Assembly (NCBI GenBank): GCA_026388715.1
Contig: JAPLJF010000033.1
Coordinates: 62,001-126,000, forward strand
DNA from: Deltaproteobacteria bacterium
GTDB taxonomy: Bacteria > Desulfobacterota > Desulfobulbia > Desulfobulbales > Desulfocapsaceae
Direction: 5' to 3'
Length of the DNA stretch: 64,000 bases
The first letter of the stretch is position 1; each line of letters starts with the position of its first letter. A model generated the notes under the pieces. The model saw only the letters and a list, made by a program, of their open reading frames with translations, had not been told where the DNA came from and searched no databases. The translations under genes were made by a program, and so were the position numbers. Positions 50,785 to 60,746 of this stretch are shown here, one piece after another.

Positions 50785-52026
50785 ATGAATAGCAATCAGC
50801 AAAGAATCGTCATAACAGGGATCGGCCTGGCCGCGCCGGGCGCTGACAATCTCAAGGATTTTCGCGAGCAACTCCTGACCGGAACCAGCGCCATCAAAGA
50901 GATCGATCTCCGCTATTTTGGTCCGGCGGCCGCCGGGATCTGCACCTTTGACGAAACCAGATACCGTAAAAAAAAGGAAAATAAACGGGGAACACGGGCG
51001 GGCTGCCTTGGTGTCTATTGCGCCCACGAGGCCATGGCCGACGCGGCACTCGATATTGGTTACTATGACCGCTCCCGCATCGGCGTCTATGTCGGACTCA
51101 CCGAACATGGCACCGTGGAGACAGAAAACGAAATTTTCAATATCAGCCAGTATAATTATGACGTAAATTACTGGACCCACCACCACAACCCCCGAACCGT
51201 TCTCAACAACCCCCCAGGCGAGATCACCATGAGCCTGGGAATCACCGGCCCCCATTACGCCATTGGCGCTGCCTGTGCCGCCGGCAATGCCTCTCTGATT
51301 CAAGGCGTCCAGATGCTCCGCCTGGGCGAAGTGGATATGGCCCTGGCCGGTGGTATCTCTGAATCAACCGGCTCCTTTGGGATCTTCGCGAGCTTCAAGG
51401 CCCAGGGCGCACTCGGTGAGGCCGAAGACCCGCGCATGGCCTGCCGGCCTTTTGATATGGCGAGAAACGGGATTGTGGTTTCAGAAGGGGGTGCCATCTA
51501 CGTCATGGAAAGGCTGGAAAAAGCCCTTGAGCGCGGAGCCAGGATCTATGGAGAGATTGCCGGCTACTGCATCAACTCCGATGCTCGTGATTTTGTGCTT
51601 CCCTATGGCAAGAGACAGGCAGAATGCATGCAGCAGGCCCTGCATCGCGCCGGATTGCAACCTGCCGATATTGATATCATCAATACCCATGCCACCGGCA
51701 CCAGGCAGGGAGATATTGAAGAGTGCAAGGCCATCCGTCAGGTTTTCGGTGAGGCGCCGTCCACCTATATCAACAACACCAAATCCATCATTGGTCATGC
51801 CATGGGGGCCGCCGGTGTCCTTGAACTTGCCGGCAATCTGCCCTCCTTTGAGGATAACAAAGTCCATCCCACCATCAATATCAGCAACCTTGATCCGGAA
51901 TGCGCCCTGCCCAACATGGTCATCAACAAACCGGTACAAATCCCGTCCGTATCCACCATTCTCAACAACTCTTTTGGTATGGTTGGCGTCAATTCCGTTA
52001 TCATTGTCAAAAAATACAAGAAATAA
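50785..52026 (+). CDS. Beta-ketoacyl synthase (FabF-like)
   Basis: Catalytic GAACAAGNASL, NTHATGT, SIIGHAMGAAG. Confidence 0.95.
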   Translation: MNSNQQRIVITGIGLAAPGADNLKDFREQLLTGTSAIKEIDLRYFGPAAAGICTFDETRYRKKKENKRGTRAGCLGVYCAHEAMADAALDIGYYDRSRIGVYVGLTEHGTVETENEIFNISQYNYDVNYWTHHHNPRTVLNNPPGEITMSLGITGPHYAIGAACAAGNASLIQGVQMLRLGEVDMALAGGISESTGSFGIFASFKAQGALGEAEDPRMACRPFDMARNGIVVSEGGAIYVMERLEKALERGARIYGEIAGYCINSDARDFVLPYGKRQAECMQQALHRAGLQPADIDIINTHATGTRQGDIEECKAIRQVFGEAPSTYINNTKSIIGHAMGAAGVLELAGNLPSFEDNKVHPTINISNLDPECALPNMVINKPVQIPSVSTILNNSFGMVGVNSVIIVKKYKK

Positions 52027-52177
52027 ATGTGTTTTTCAAAAAATATATAAAAAAGAGTGGCAAGGTATGGTATAAAGAATGTTTTCCTTGGATAAACGCT
52101 CTCGTTTATACCGACCTATGCACAATAACATATACAAAAATCACTCTTTTTAGTGAGAGATCGAATCTGGAGCCAAC

Positions 52178-52429
52178 ATGACCCGTAACAATATTAAGGA
52201 TCTCATACTCGAGATCATCAAAGATATAGATGAAGATGCCGATTTTGCCACGCTGCAATCCGAGCTGCCGCTGCGTGACCAGCTTGACCTTGATTCTATG
52301 GATTTTCTCGATATCGTGATGGAGCTCCGCAAACGGCATAAATTGCAGATCCCTGAAGAAGATTATCCGCAACTGGCCTCCCTCGACAGCTGCGTCAACT
52401 ACCTCGAACCCATGCTTAAAAACGTCTAA
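52178..52429 (+). CDS. Acyl carrier protein
   Basis: LRDQLDLDSMDFLDIVMELRKRH, phosphopantetheine Ser in DSM context. Confidence 0.93.
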   Translation: MTRNNIKDLILEIIKDIDEDADFATLQSELPLRDQLDLDSMDFLDIVMELRKRHKLQIPEEDYPQLASLDSCVNYLEPMLKNV

Positions 52430-52431
52430 AG

Positions 52432-53817
52432 GTGCACGTCCCCCTGCTGATTATCGGCGGCGGTCTCTCGGGACTGGCCGCCGCAATTCGTTTCGCCCGT
52501 TTCAATCCAGAAGTCCTGATCCTGGAAAAACACACCCGCGTCGGTGGCCTCAACTCCTATTATTACCGCAACAACTCCCTGCTGGAGACCGGCCTCCATG
52601 CCATCACCAATTTTGCCCCGCCCCACGATAAAAATGCGCCCCTCAACCGGCTGCTCCGCCAACTGAAACTGCGGCGCAAGGACTTCACGTTTCATGAACA
52701 GATCGCCAGCGAGATCTCCTTTGTCAATCAGGAATCACTGACCTTCTCTAATAATTTTGAAATATTACACCATGAGGTAATGACCAAATTCCCCCGCAGC
52801 GCGCCGGGATTCACCCGGCTGCTGCAGGCCATCAAGGAATTTGATCCGTTCAAGGCCGCGCCCTTCCGCTCGGCCCGGACCTTTCTGGCCGCGACCCTCG
52901 ACGACCCGCTGTTAGTAGATATGCTGCTCTGCCCGCTGATGTATTACGGATCAAGTGTCGAAAACGACATGGATCTTGGCCAGTTTGTCATCATGTTTCG
53001 GGCGATCTTTCTGGAAGGGATGTTCCGGCCTGAGGGCAGCATCAAGGATTTTCTCGATATCCTGCTCAAGCAGTATCAGGGATTCGGCGGCAAAATCCGC
53101 ATGCAGGCCCCTGTGGCCCGAATCATCCTTCAGGGCAGAAAGGTGACGGGAGTGGAACTGGCAGACGGCGAGGTGATCGAGTGCGACGCCCTGCTCTCGA
53201 CCATCGGCTATGAAGAGACCCTGGCAGCTCTTGCTGTGCCGCCTGTGCCCAGGCCCAAACCCCGTCTTGGTTTTGTCGAATCCATCTTCCGGCTACCCGC
53301 CGATTGTGAGAAGGTTCTGCCCAAGGATAAAACCATTATTTTTTACAACACCAGCGATAAATTCCGATACCAGCGGCCAGAAGGGCGCGTTGATTACAGC
53401 AGTGGCGTTATCTGCTTTCCCGGGAACTTCCAGGGGCTTGACGCGAAGACATATCTTGAGGTTCGCGCTACCCATCTTGCCGATTATGCCGGTTGGAAGT
53501 CTCTTGCCGCTGACAGGCCCGCCTACCTTGCGGCCAAGAACGACACGGCCAGCCAGTCGAAAAAGACGCTCGAGAAAATCATTGGTAATTTCAGCCAACA
53601 TATTGTATATGAGGATACCTTTACCCCCCTTACCATAGAACGTTTTACCGCCAAAAAAGAAGGCGCTATTTACGGCTGTCCTGATAAGATCAAGGATGGC
53701 GACATCGGCTATGACAATCTCTTTCTTGCCGGCACCGACCAGGGCTTTTTAGGTATTGTCGGCTCCATGCTGAGTGGTGTCTCCATGGTTAACCAACATA
53801 TTCTGTCCCGACTGTGA
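52432..53817 (+). CDS. CrtI/phytoene desaturase-like FAD oxidoreductase 1 (GTG start)
   Basis: LLIIGGGLSGLAAAIRFARFNPEVLILEKHTRVGGLNSYY; C-terminal NLFLAGTDQGFLGIVGSMLSG. Confidence 0.92.
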   Translation: MHVPLLIIGGGLSGLAAAIRFARFNPEVLILEKHTRVGGLNSYYYRNNSLLETGLHAITNFAPPHDKNAPLNRLLRQLKLRRKDFTFHEQIASEISFVNQESLTFSNNFEILHHEVMTKFPRSAPGFTRLLQAIKEFDPFKAAPFRSARTFLAATLDDPLLVDMLLCPLMYYGSSVENDMDLGQFVIMFRAIFLEGMFRPEGSIKDFLDILLKQYQGFGGKIRMQAPVARIILQGRKVTGVELADGEVIECDALLSTIGYEETLAALAVPPVPRPKPRLGFVESIFRLPADCEKVLPKDKTIIFYNTSDKFRYQRPEGRVDYSSGVICFPGNFQGLDAKTYLEVRATHLADYAGWKSLAADRPAYLAAKNDTASQSKKTLEKIIGNFSQHIVYEDTFTPLTIERFTAKKEGAIYGCPDKIKDGDIGYDNLFLAGTDQGFLGIVGSMLSGVSMVNQHILSRL

Positions 53818-53821
53818 TGGC

Positions 53822-53935
53822 GTCGCGAAAAGGCCCGAAAACTGCGTTGCGTTGCATCCTTCGTCACTGCGGCGTACCTGAAAGTACGCCGCAATCCTCA
53901 GGATTTGCGCGCCTTGTCTTTTAGGTCTTTTTGTT
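53822..53935. repeat. REP-like imperfect palindrome between the two CrtI-like genes
   Basis: Core TGCGGCGTAC-ctgaaa-GTACGCCGCA (53868-53893) with flanking imperfect inverted arms. Confidence 0.7.
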
Positions 53936-53975
53936 TAACCATCCCCTTGATGACTTTTAACAATAGATTACTTCG

Positions 53976-55382
53976 ATGCCCTTTTCTTTAGACAAAGCAG
54001 CTGACAGCTACGACGTGATTGTTATCGGGTCAGGCCTGGGTGGCCTGACCACGGCCAAACGGCTTTCTTATTGCGGCCACAAGGTGCTGCTCCTTGAATT
54101 TCACCACCAGCTTGGGGGTCTTGCCACCTGGTTCAAGCGCAAAGGCCATATCTTCGACATCTCCCTGCATGGTTTTCCCTACGGCATGGTTAAGACCTGC
54201 AAAAAATACTGGACCAAAGAAATCACCGGGTCCATTGTCCAGCTCAAGAATATCGTTTTTGACAATCCGCAGTTTTCTCTGAAAACCACCTTTGACCGGG
54301 TTGATTTCACCGCCCTGTTGATCAAGAAGTTCAAGATTCCCCAGACGATTATCGATCGGTTCTTCGCCACGGTGGCAGGGATGAACTTTTACGATGACCA
54401 GACCATGACCACCCGGGAGCTGTTTGAAGAATTTTTCCCCGGCAGAACGGATGTCCATCGCCTGCTCATGGAACCCATCACTTACGCCAACGGTTCCACC
54501 CTTAACGATCCGGCCATCACCTACGGCATTGTTTTCTCCAACTTCATGAACAAGGGGGTCTTCACCTTTGAAGGCGGTACGGACAAACTCATCCAGATGA
54601 TGACCGAGGATTTGGAGCGAAACGGGGTGATGATCTGCACCAACGCAAAGGTTGACAGAATCCTTGTGGAAAAAGGGAAGGTGCGGGGTGTTGAGGTGAA
54701 CGGCAGGGTGATTACCGCCCCGGCCGTGGTCTCCAACAGCGGAATTACCAATACCATCTATAATCTGGCGGGACGGGACGCCTTCACACCGGATTTCCTG
54801 GAAAAAGCCGATGCGATCCGGGTTAACAACTCCAGTTGCCAGGTCTATATCGGGTTGAAAAAGGAAGCCGCCATTGAGGACAAGGGCGACCTCCTCTTCA
54901 CCTCCACCGCGCCTGTTTTCGACTCTTCCGAACTGCTCGACATGCACACCCGTTCCAAGACCTTCTCGGTCTATTACCCGAAGACACGTCCTGGCCACGA
55001 TCGCCATACCATTGTCGCCTCCATGAACAGCCGTTATGATGACTGGAACAGCCTCACCCCAGCCGCCTATGAAACCGAGAAACAGGCCCTCATCGAGCGG
55101 ACCCTGGTGGACCTGAATCGTTACTTTCCCGGGGTCAAGGAAAAAATTGACTGGCTGGAGGCGGCAACACCCAAAACCTTTAACCGCTACACCCTGCATA
55201 CCCGCGGCACCTCCTTCGGCACCAAATTTGAGGGGCTGGCCGTCTCCCGTTCCTTCTTCAAAGAGGTTCCCGGGCTCTTTCATGTCGGATCAGTGGGGAT
55301 CATCATGTCCGGCTGGCTCGGGGCAATCAATTACGGGGTCATCGTCGCCAATGATGTTGACGGCTATATCCACAGTGTGTAA
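53976..55382 (+). CDS. CrtI/phytoene desaturase-like FAD oxidoreductase 2
   Basis: [40 protein letters not shown]. Confidence 0.92.
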   Translation: MPFSLDKAADSYDVIVIGSGLGGLTTAKRLSYCGHKVLLLEFHHQLGGLATWFKRKGHIFDISLHGFPYGMVKTCKKYWTKEITGSIVQLKNIVFDNPQFSLKTTFDRVDFTALLIKKFKIPQTIIDRFFATVAGMNFYDDQTMTTRELFEEFFPGRTDVHRLLMEPITYANGSTLNDPAITYGIVFSNFMNKGVFTFEGGTDKLIQMMTEDLERNGVMICTNAKVDRILVEKGKVRGVEVNGRVITAPAVVSNSGITNTIYNLAGRDAFTPDFLEKADAIRVNNSSCQVYIGLKKEAAIEDKGDLLFTSTAPVFDSSELLDMHTRSKTFSVYYPKTRPGHDRHTIVASMNSRYDDWNSLTPAAYETEKQALIERTLVDLNRYFPGVKEKIDWLEAATPKTFNRYTLHTRGTSFGTKFEGLAVSRSFFKEVPGLFHVGSVGIIMSGWLGAINYGVIVANDVDGYIHSV

Positions 55383-55391
55383 TCAGACAAA

Positions 55392-56132
55392 ATGACCACC
55401 TTTATTGAGCAGAAAGTTGTTGTCACTGGGGCCAGCCGGGGCTTGGGCCGGGCCATCACCCTGGCCTTCCTCCGGCAGGGCGCGACGGTCATCGGCATCT
55501 ATGGCAGCAACAGTGAAGCGGCCAGGGCCTTCGCCCATGAATGCGGCCAGTTTGGCGACAGGTTGCAACTGCACCAGTGCAATGTCGCCGACAGCAAACA
55601 GGTAGAGGCGTTCTTTAGGCAGGTGGAAGAGGAGTTTGATGCCATTGATGTCCTGATCAATAATGCCGGCATCCGCCGCGATGGGCTCCTGGCCCTTATG
55701 GACAGCAAGGACTGGCAACAGGTCATTGACGTCAACCTCACCGGCACCTTTAATATGTCCAAACAGGCGGTACTTCTGATGATGAAGCAGAAATATGGCC
55801 GGATCATCAATATCACCTCACCGGTCGCCCATCTCGGCTTTGCCGGTCAAGCCAACTACGCGGCCTCCAAAGCGGGACAGATCGGCATGACCCGAAGCCT
55901 GGCCAGAGAAACCGCCCGCAAGAAGATCACCGTCAACTGTGTTTCTCCCGGTTTTATCGCCACCGATCTCCTTGACGATCTGAGCGCCGAGCAACTGGAA
56001 GCCCACAAAAAGCTGGTGCCCATGCGCCGTTTTGGCACTGCCGAAGAAGTGGCCAATGCGGTGCTGTTTCTTGCCGGCCGGCAGGCCTCCTACATTACCG
56101 GTGCGGTGCTGGATGTCAACGGAGGATTATAA
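55392..56132 (+). CDS. 3-oxoacyl-ACP reductase (FabG-like SDR)
   Basis: VVVTGASRGLGRAITLAFLRQGA; INNAGIRRDGLL; YAASKAGQIGMTRSLARE; TGAVLDVNGGL. Confidence 0.95.
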   Translation: MTTFIEQKVVVTGASRGLGRAITLAFLRQGATVIGIYGSNSEAARAFAHECGQFGDRLQLHQCNVADSKQVEAFFRQVEEEFDAIDVLINNAGIRRDGLLALMDSKDWQQVIDVNLTGTFNMSKQAVLLMMKQKYGRIINITSPVAHLGFAGQANYAASKAGQIGMTRSLARETARKKITVNCVSPGFIATDLLDDLSAEQLEAHKKLVPMRRFGTAEEVANAVLFLAGRQASYITGAVLDVNGGL

Positions 56133-56138
56133 TTCACT

Positions 56139-56585
56139 ATGACCCTTGACCCATTCATTACCGCCCTGATCCCGCACCGGCCGCCCTTCCTCTGGATTGA
56201 CAGGATTGTCAGTTATGAGGAGGGAACCATGGTTACGGAAAAAACCATCCCGGAAGACCTTGATATTTTCAAAGGGCATTATCCTGAACACCCGATCCTG
56301 CCGGGGGTGATCCTCTGCGAGGCCCTGTTTCAGACCGGTGCCCTGCTGATTGCCAGGATGGTACAGGATGAGCAAAAAACACAACACGGCTTTCCTGTCC
56401 TCACCCGGATTGGCGGAGCCCGCTTCAAACGTCCAGTTGGGCCGGGCAGCATCATCCAAATGCAGGTAAATCTGAGGGAAAAAGTTGCCGGTGCCTGGTT
56501 CCTGAAAGGAATCCTGCGCGTCAAAGAAAAAATCGCCGTTCAGGTTGATTTTTCCTGCACCTTGGTCTCTGACCTGAAGCCATGA
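56139..56585 (+). CDS. 3-hydroxyacyl-ACP dehydratase (FabZ-like hotdog)
   Basis: LIPHRPPFLWIDRI; FKGHYPEHPILPGVILCEALFQTGALL. Confidence 0.93.
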   Translation: MTLDPFITALIPHRPPFLWIDRIVSYEEGTMVTEKTIPEDLDIFKGHYPEHPILPGVILCEALFQTGALLIARMVQDEQKTQHGFPVLTRIGGARFKRPVGPGSIIQMQVNLREKVAGAWFLKGILRVKEKIAVQVDFSCTLVSDLKP

Positions 56586-56794
56586 ACGATTCCGCCACAC
56601 CATCAACAGACTTTAACGACAAGGAACCGACCTTTCTCTGCCTCTACTGTGATCAAAAAAAAGTGCGCCTGCAGGGACGCTGACACCAAGCCAAGGCCGT
56701 CTGCACGGGGTGTGGAATGATCACTGCAATCGATGAATATAAAGACCAGTTAGAAGCGCGGCAGGAAAAATTATGTATTGAAGCCAGCAGTTGA
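56582..56794 (+). CDS. Small two-CxxC zinc-ribbon-like ORF with in-frame TGA (candidate selenoprotein or nonsense allele)
   Basis: ATGA overlap with upstream stop; MNDSATPSTDFNDKEPTFLCLYCDQKKVRLQGR[TGA 56681-56683]HQAKAVCTGCGMITAIDEYKDQLEARQEKLCIEASS*. Confidence 0.6.
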
Positions 56795-56980
56795 TATTTT
56801 ATCCAGATGGAGTATTTTATCAGATATTCATCTGACAGGATTACCAGAAAGGACCTCCTCAAGTTTATATATTTACGGGTTATTTGTGACAGTATAATGA
56901 ATAGTAATTTTTGAATGACACAAAACCCACAATCAATACGTTTCGCTCGCTGCGAAATCAATACCTGAAGGAATACCAAC

Positions 56981-57682
<702 letters not shown>

Positions 57683-57716
57683 AGACACATCATACTTTTT
57701 ACTGGACACGAATAAC

Positions 57717-58160
57717 ATGGGAATGGGATCAAGCAGGGGCAATGGCCCGAGAGGGTTGGTTGCTGATATTAACGTAACGCCCCTGGTGGATGTTATGCTG
57801 GTGCTGCTCATCATCTTCATGGTGACGGCCCCGATGATGACCCAGGGACTTGATGTGGACTTACCGGCAACCACAGCAAATTCACTGAGCCAGAAAGAAA
57901 CTCCCTTTGTGGTGAGCATCAGGAAAGAGGGCGAGGTTTTTTTGGACAAGACTTCTCTTGGTAAGGGCGAAACCAGCCAGGCGATGTTACTGGAGCGACT
58001 GAAAAAAATAATAGATGAAAAAGGCAAGGAGGAACTCATCTTTCTCTCGGCTGACAAAGATGTCGCCTATGGAGTGGTTGCAGTAACCATGGCTAACATT
58101 AAAGCAGCAGGATTTGCCAAGGTGGGAATGATGACCAAACCAATTGAAGAAAAGCGGTAA
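57717..58160 (+). CDS. tolR: TolR/ExbD family protein
   Basis: DINVTPLVDVMLVLLIIFMVTAPMMTQGLDVDLP. Confidence 0.94.
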   Translation: MGMGSSRGNGPRGLVADINVTPLVDVMLVLLIIFMVTAPMMTQGLDVDLPATTANSLSQKETPFVVSIRKEGEVFLDKTSLGKGETSQAMLLERLKKIIDEKGKEELIFLSADKDVAYGVVAVTMANIKAAGFAKVGMMTKPIEEKR

Positions 58161-59235
58161 CGTGTCGCAGAAACATAAATCCCCACATATCCTGCCCGGC
58201 GAATGGAAGCTCCCTCTCAATCTGGCAATCGGCCTCCATCTTCTCGTCCTGCTGTCCGCCATATTTCTGCCAAAATTTCTGCAGCAACGTCCCATCCTGC
58301 CAGAAATCACCACCATTGATCTGATGAGTACCGCTGAACCTGCGGGAAAAAAAGAACCTGCGGCCCATCCTGCTGCCATAAAAGCGGCAAAACAACCGGT
58401 AAAAAAAGAGGTAAAAGAAGAGGTAAAAGAAGAGGTCGTACCGCCGAAACCTGCTGAAATAATTAAATCAGAAGTTGCAAAAAAGATTCCTCCTCCCGTA
58501 GAAAAACCCATTCCCGTTCCGGAGCCAACAGTCGCGCCTGAACCCGTAGCGAAGCCGGCACCAGCCGAGGCGATCTCCATCAAGCCATCAAAACAAAAAC
58601 AGAAAAAAGAGATCAAGGAGATCCCTGACACCCGTGCTGAAGATGCCAAAATCCGCAAAGAAGAGTTGAAAAACATTACCCAGAAGCTCCAGGAAGATGC
58701 GAAAAAAGAAAGCACCGCTCAGGAGACCATAAAACGGCAGCGGCAACAGGCTGCGGCCCGTGAGGAGTCCCGACGCGCGGAACAGGAAGCCAAACGCGCG
58801 GAACAGGAGGCCAAACGCGCGGAGCTGGAGGCCAGAATGGCGGCGGCCGACGCCAAGGACGCCCTGCGTGATCAGATTCGGACCCCAAGCGGCGGCGGCA
58901 GCAGTGCCGGCGCATCTCCGGCTGCATCCTCGCAAAGCATGGGAATACTGAATCAACAGTATTATGCCACCATCATGGCCCATATTCAACAGCACTGGCA
59001 ACCACCCGACGTCAAGACCTGGGCGCCCAATCTTCTCGCCATAGTCAGCATTACTATTGCCAGTGACGGGCAGATCGTCAGTCAAGACTTTGAACAGGAA
59101 TCAGGGGATAGACTTTTTGATCAGTTTGTCCTCAAGACCCTGGATGCCTCAAATCCACTGCCCCCGCCGCCAGCAGCCTTGCAAAAACAGCGTCTGGAAG
59201 TGGGCCTCCGTTTCAAGCCAAGCGGAATTCAGTGA
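58144..59235 (+). CDS. tolA: TolA-like periplasmic energy transducer
   Basis: N-terminal TM; Lys/Ala/Glu-rich coiled-coil; C-terminal TonB-like YYATIMAHIQQHWQPP. Confidence 0.85.
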   Translation: MKKSGNVSQKHKSPHILPGEWKLPLNLAIGLHLLVLLSAIFLPKFLQQRPILPEITTIDLMSTAEPAGKKEPAAHPAAIKAAKQPVKKEVKEEVKEEVVPPKPAEIIKSEVAKKIPPPVEKPIPVPEPTVAPEPVAKPAPAEAISIKPSKQKQKKEIKEIPDTRAEDAKIRKEELKNITQKLQEDAKKESTAQETIKRQRQQAAAREESRRAEQEAKRAEQEAKRAELEARMAAADAKDALRDQIRTPSGGGSSAGASPAASSQSMGILNQQYYATIMAHIQQHWQPPDVKTWAPNLLAIVSITIASDGQIVSQDFEQESGDRLFDQFVLKTLDASNPLPPPPAALQKQRLEVGLRFKPSGIQ

Positions 59236-59265
59236 TTTTTAAATCCATCAGTGGTACACTCTTTG

Positions 59266-59312
59266 GGAATCGTAACGAAATAACTTTTTTCTGATCATTT
59301 CATTACGGTTCC
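59266..59312. repeat. Inverted repeat related to the GGCCGTAACGAAAT family
   Basis: GGAATCGTAACGAAAT...ATTTCATTACGGTTCC. Confidence 0.55.
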
Positions 59313-59410
59313 TTATACCGTTTTTGCCATTCAGATGATTACGTTATTTGCTTAGAACGACATGGATATTAGAACCCTTACCTAGTTTCCTTTTACCCCC
59401 TTCAACGCAT

Positions 59411-60709
59411 ATGAAAACGATACGCTCTACAGTTACGCTCCTCTTTGGTATCCTCCTGCTCCTGGGCAGTACCACCCTTTCCGCGCATGCAGAGGGGAAG
59501 GTCTATCTCGACATCACCGCTTCGGGAACACGCAAGATCAACATAGCCGTTCCCTCGTTTACCAACACGGCGCAGCCTGGTGATGCACAGGGCCCTGGCC
59601 GCGAGATGGCCACCATCCTTGAAAAAGCACTGGAATTCCATGGGATCATTTCCATCATCCCCCCTCAGAACTACTCTGGTTCCACATCGCCTGACTGGAA
59701 GCAACTTGGCGCTGACTATGCTATCCTTGGCAGTTACTCCATGTCACCTGCAGGAATCAATTATGAAATGCGCCTTTTAGATACAGAAAAAGGTGATATG
59801 ATCCTCGGTAAAAAATATACAGGAACTATAGAGCAGAAGCAGGAAATACTCTTTAAATTCTGTGACAATGTCATCAAGGAACTCACTGGCGAACCAGGTA
59901 TTGCCTCCAGCCAGATCGCCTTTATTTCTGACAGCACTGGCGCCAAAGAGGCCTACCTGACAAACATCCTGGGCGACAAGACAAGACAAATCACCCGCCA
60001 TCGCAACCTGGTGATCTCTCCCCGTTTTACCCCTGATGGACAGAATCTCAGCTATACCTCCTATCATAAGGGCAATCAGAACCTCTATATCACCAACCTC
60101 AACCAGAGCACCTCGACCCAGGCCCTCTCAAGAAGAAAAGGGATGAATCTGGCTCCCGCCTGGTCGCCGGATGGGCAAAAAATGGTCTTGACCTTGAGCA
60201 AGGACGGAAATCCTGATCTCTATCTTCTTGACCGCCAAGGGAATGTTCTGGAACAACTGACCGCACGTACAGGAATCAATGTCTCGGCAGCCTGGTCACC
60301 TGACGGAAGACGAATCGCCTTTGTCTCTGACCGTAGTGGAAAGCCACAAATCTATCTCATGGACCTCAACAGTAAAAACGTTCAGAGACTTACCTTTCAG
60401 GGGACAGAAAATGCCGAACCCTCCTGGTCTCCCAAAGGGGATCTGCTGGCATATTCCAGCCTGACGAATGGTTCATACCAGATTTGCACCATCAATCCGG
60501 AAGTAGGGGCTAAGCCCGTTCAGGTTACAAAAGACTCTGGTCATCACGAGTCACCGGACTGGTCTCCTGACGGCAAACAACTGATCTTCGCAAAACGGGA
60601 AGGAGGCAGTCAGAAAATTTACGCCATTCTGAAAAACGGCACCTATCAGCGGCAACTTTTCTCGTTAAAAGGCAACCAAACATATCCCCGTTGGTCCTCT
60701 AAAAAATAA
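59411..60709 (+). CDS. tolB: Tol-Pal system protein TolB
   Basis: Repeated APAWSPDGQKMVLT / AAWSPDGRRIAFVSDRSGKPQIYLMDL / DWSPDGKQLIF propeller motifs. Confidence 0.95.
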   Translation: MKTIRSTVTLLFGILLLLGSTTLSAHAEGKVYLDITASGTRKINIAVPSFTNTAQPGDAQGPGREMATILEKALEFHGIISIIPPQNYSGSTSPDWKQLGADYAILGSYSMSPAGINYEMRLLDTEKGDMILGKKYTGTIEQKQEILFKFCDNVIKELTGEPGIASSQIAFISDSTGAKEAYLTNILGDKTRQITRHRNLVISPRFTPDGQNLSYTSYHKGNQNLYITNLNQSTSTQALSRRKGMNLAPAWSPDGQKMVLTLSKDGNPDLYLLDRQGNVLEQLTARTGINVSAAWSPDGRRIAFVSDRSGKPQIYLMDLNSKNVQRLTFQGTENAEPSWSPKGDLLAYSSLTNGSYQICTINPEVGAKPVQVTKDSGHHESPDWSPDGKQLIFAKREGGSQKIYAILKNGTYQRQLFSLKGNQTYPRWSSKK

Positions 60710-60746
60710 TATTTTATAAAAAGATATCATTGAACAGGTATATGCC

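Noticed and set aside
54030-55283. 417-aa minus-strand ORF
   Set aside because: Antisense to the CrtI-like gene 53976-55382; no recognisable domain.
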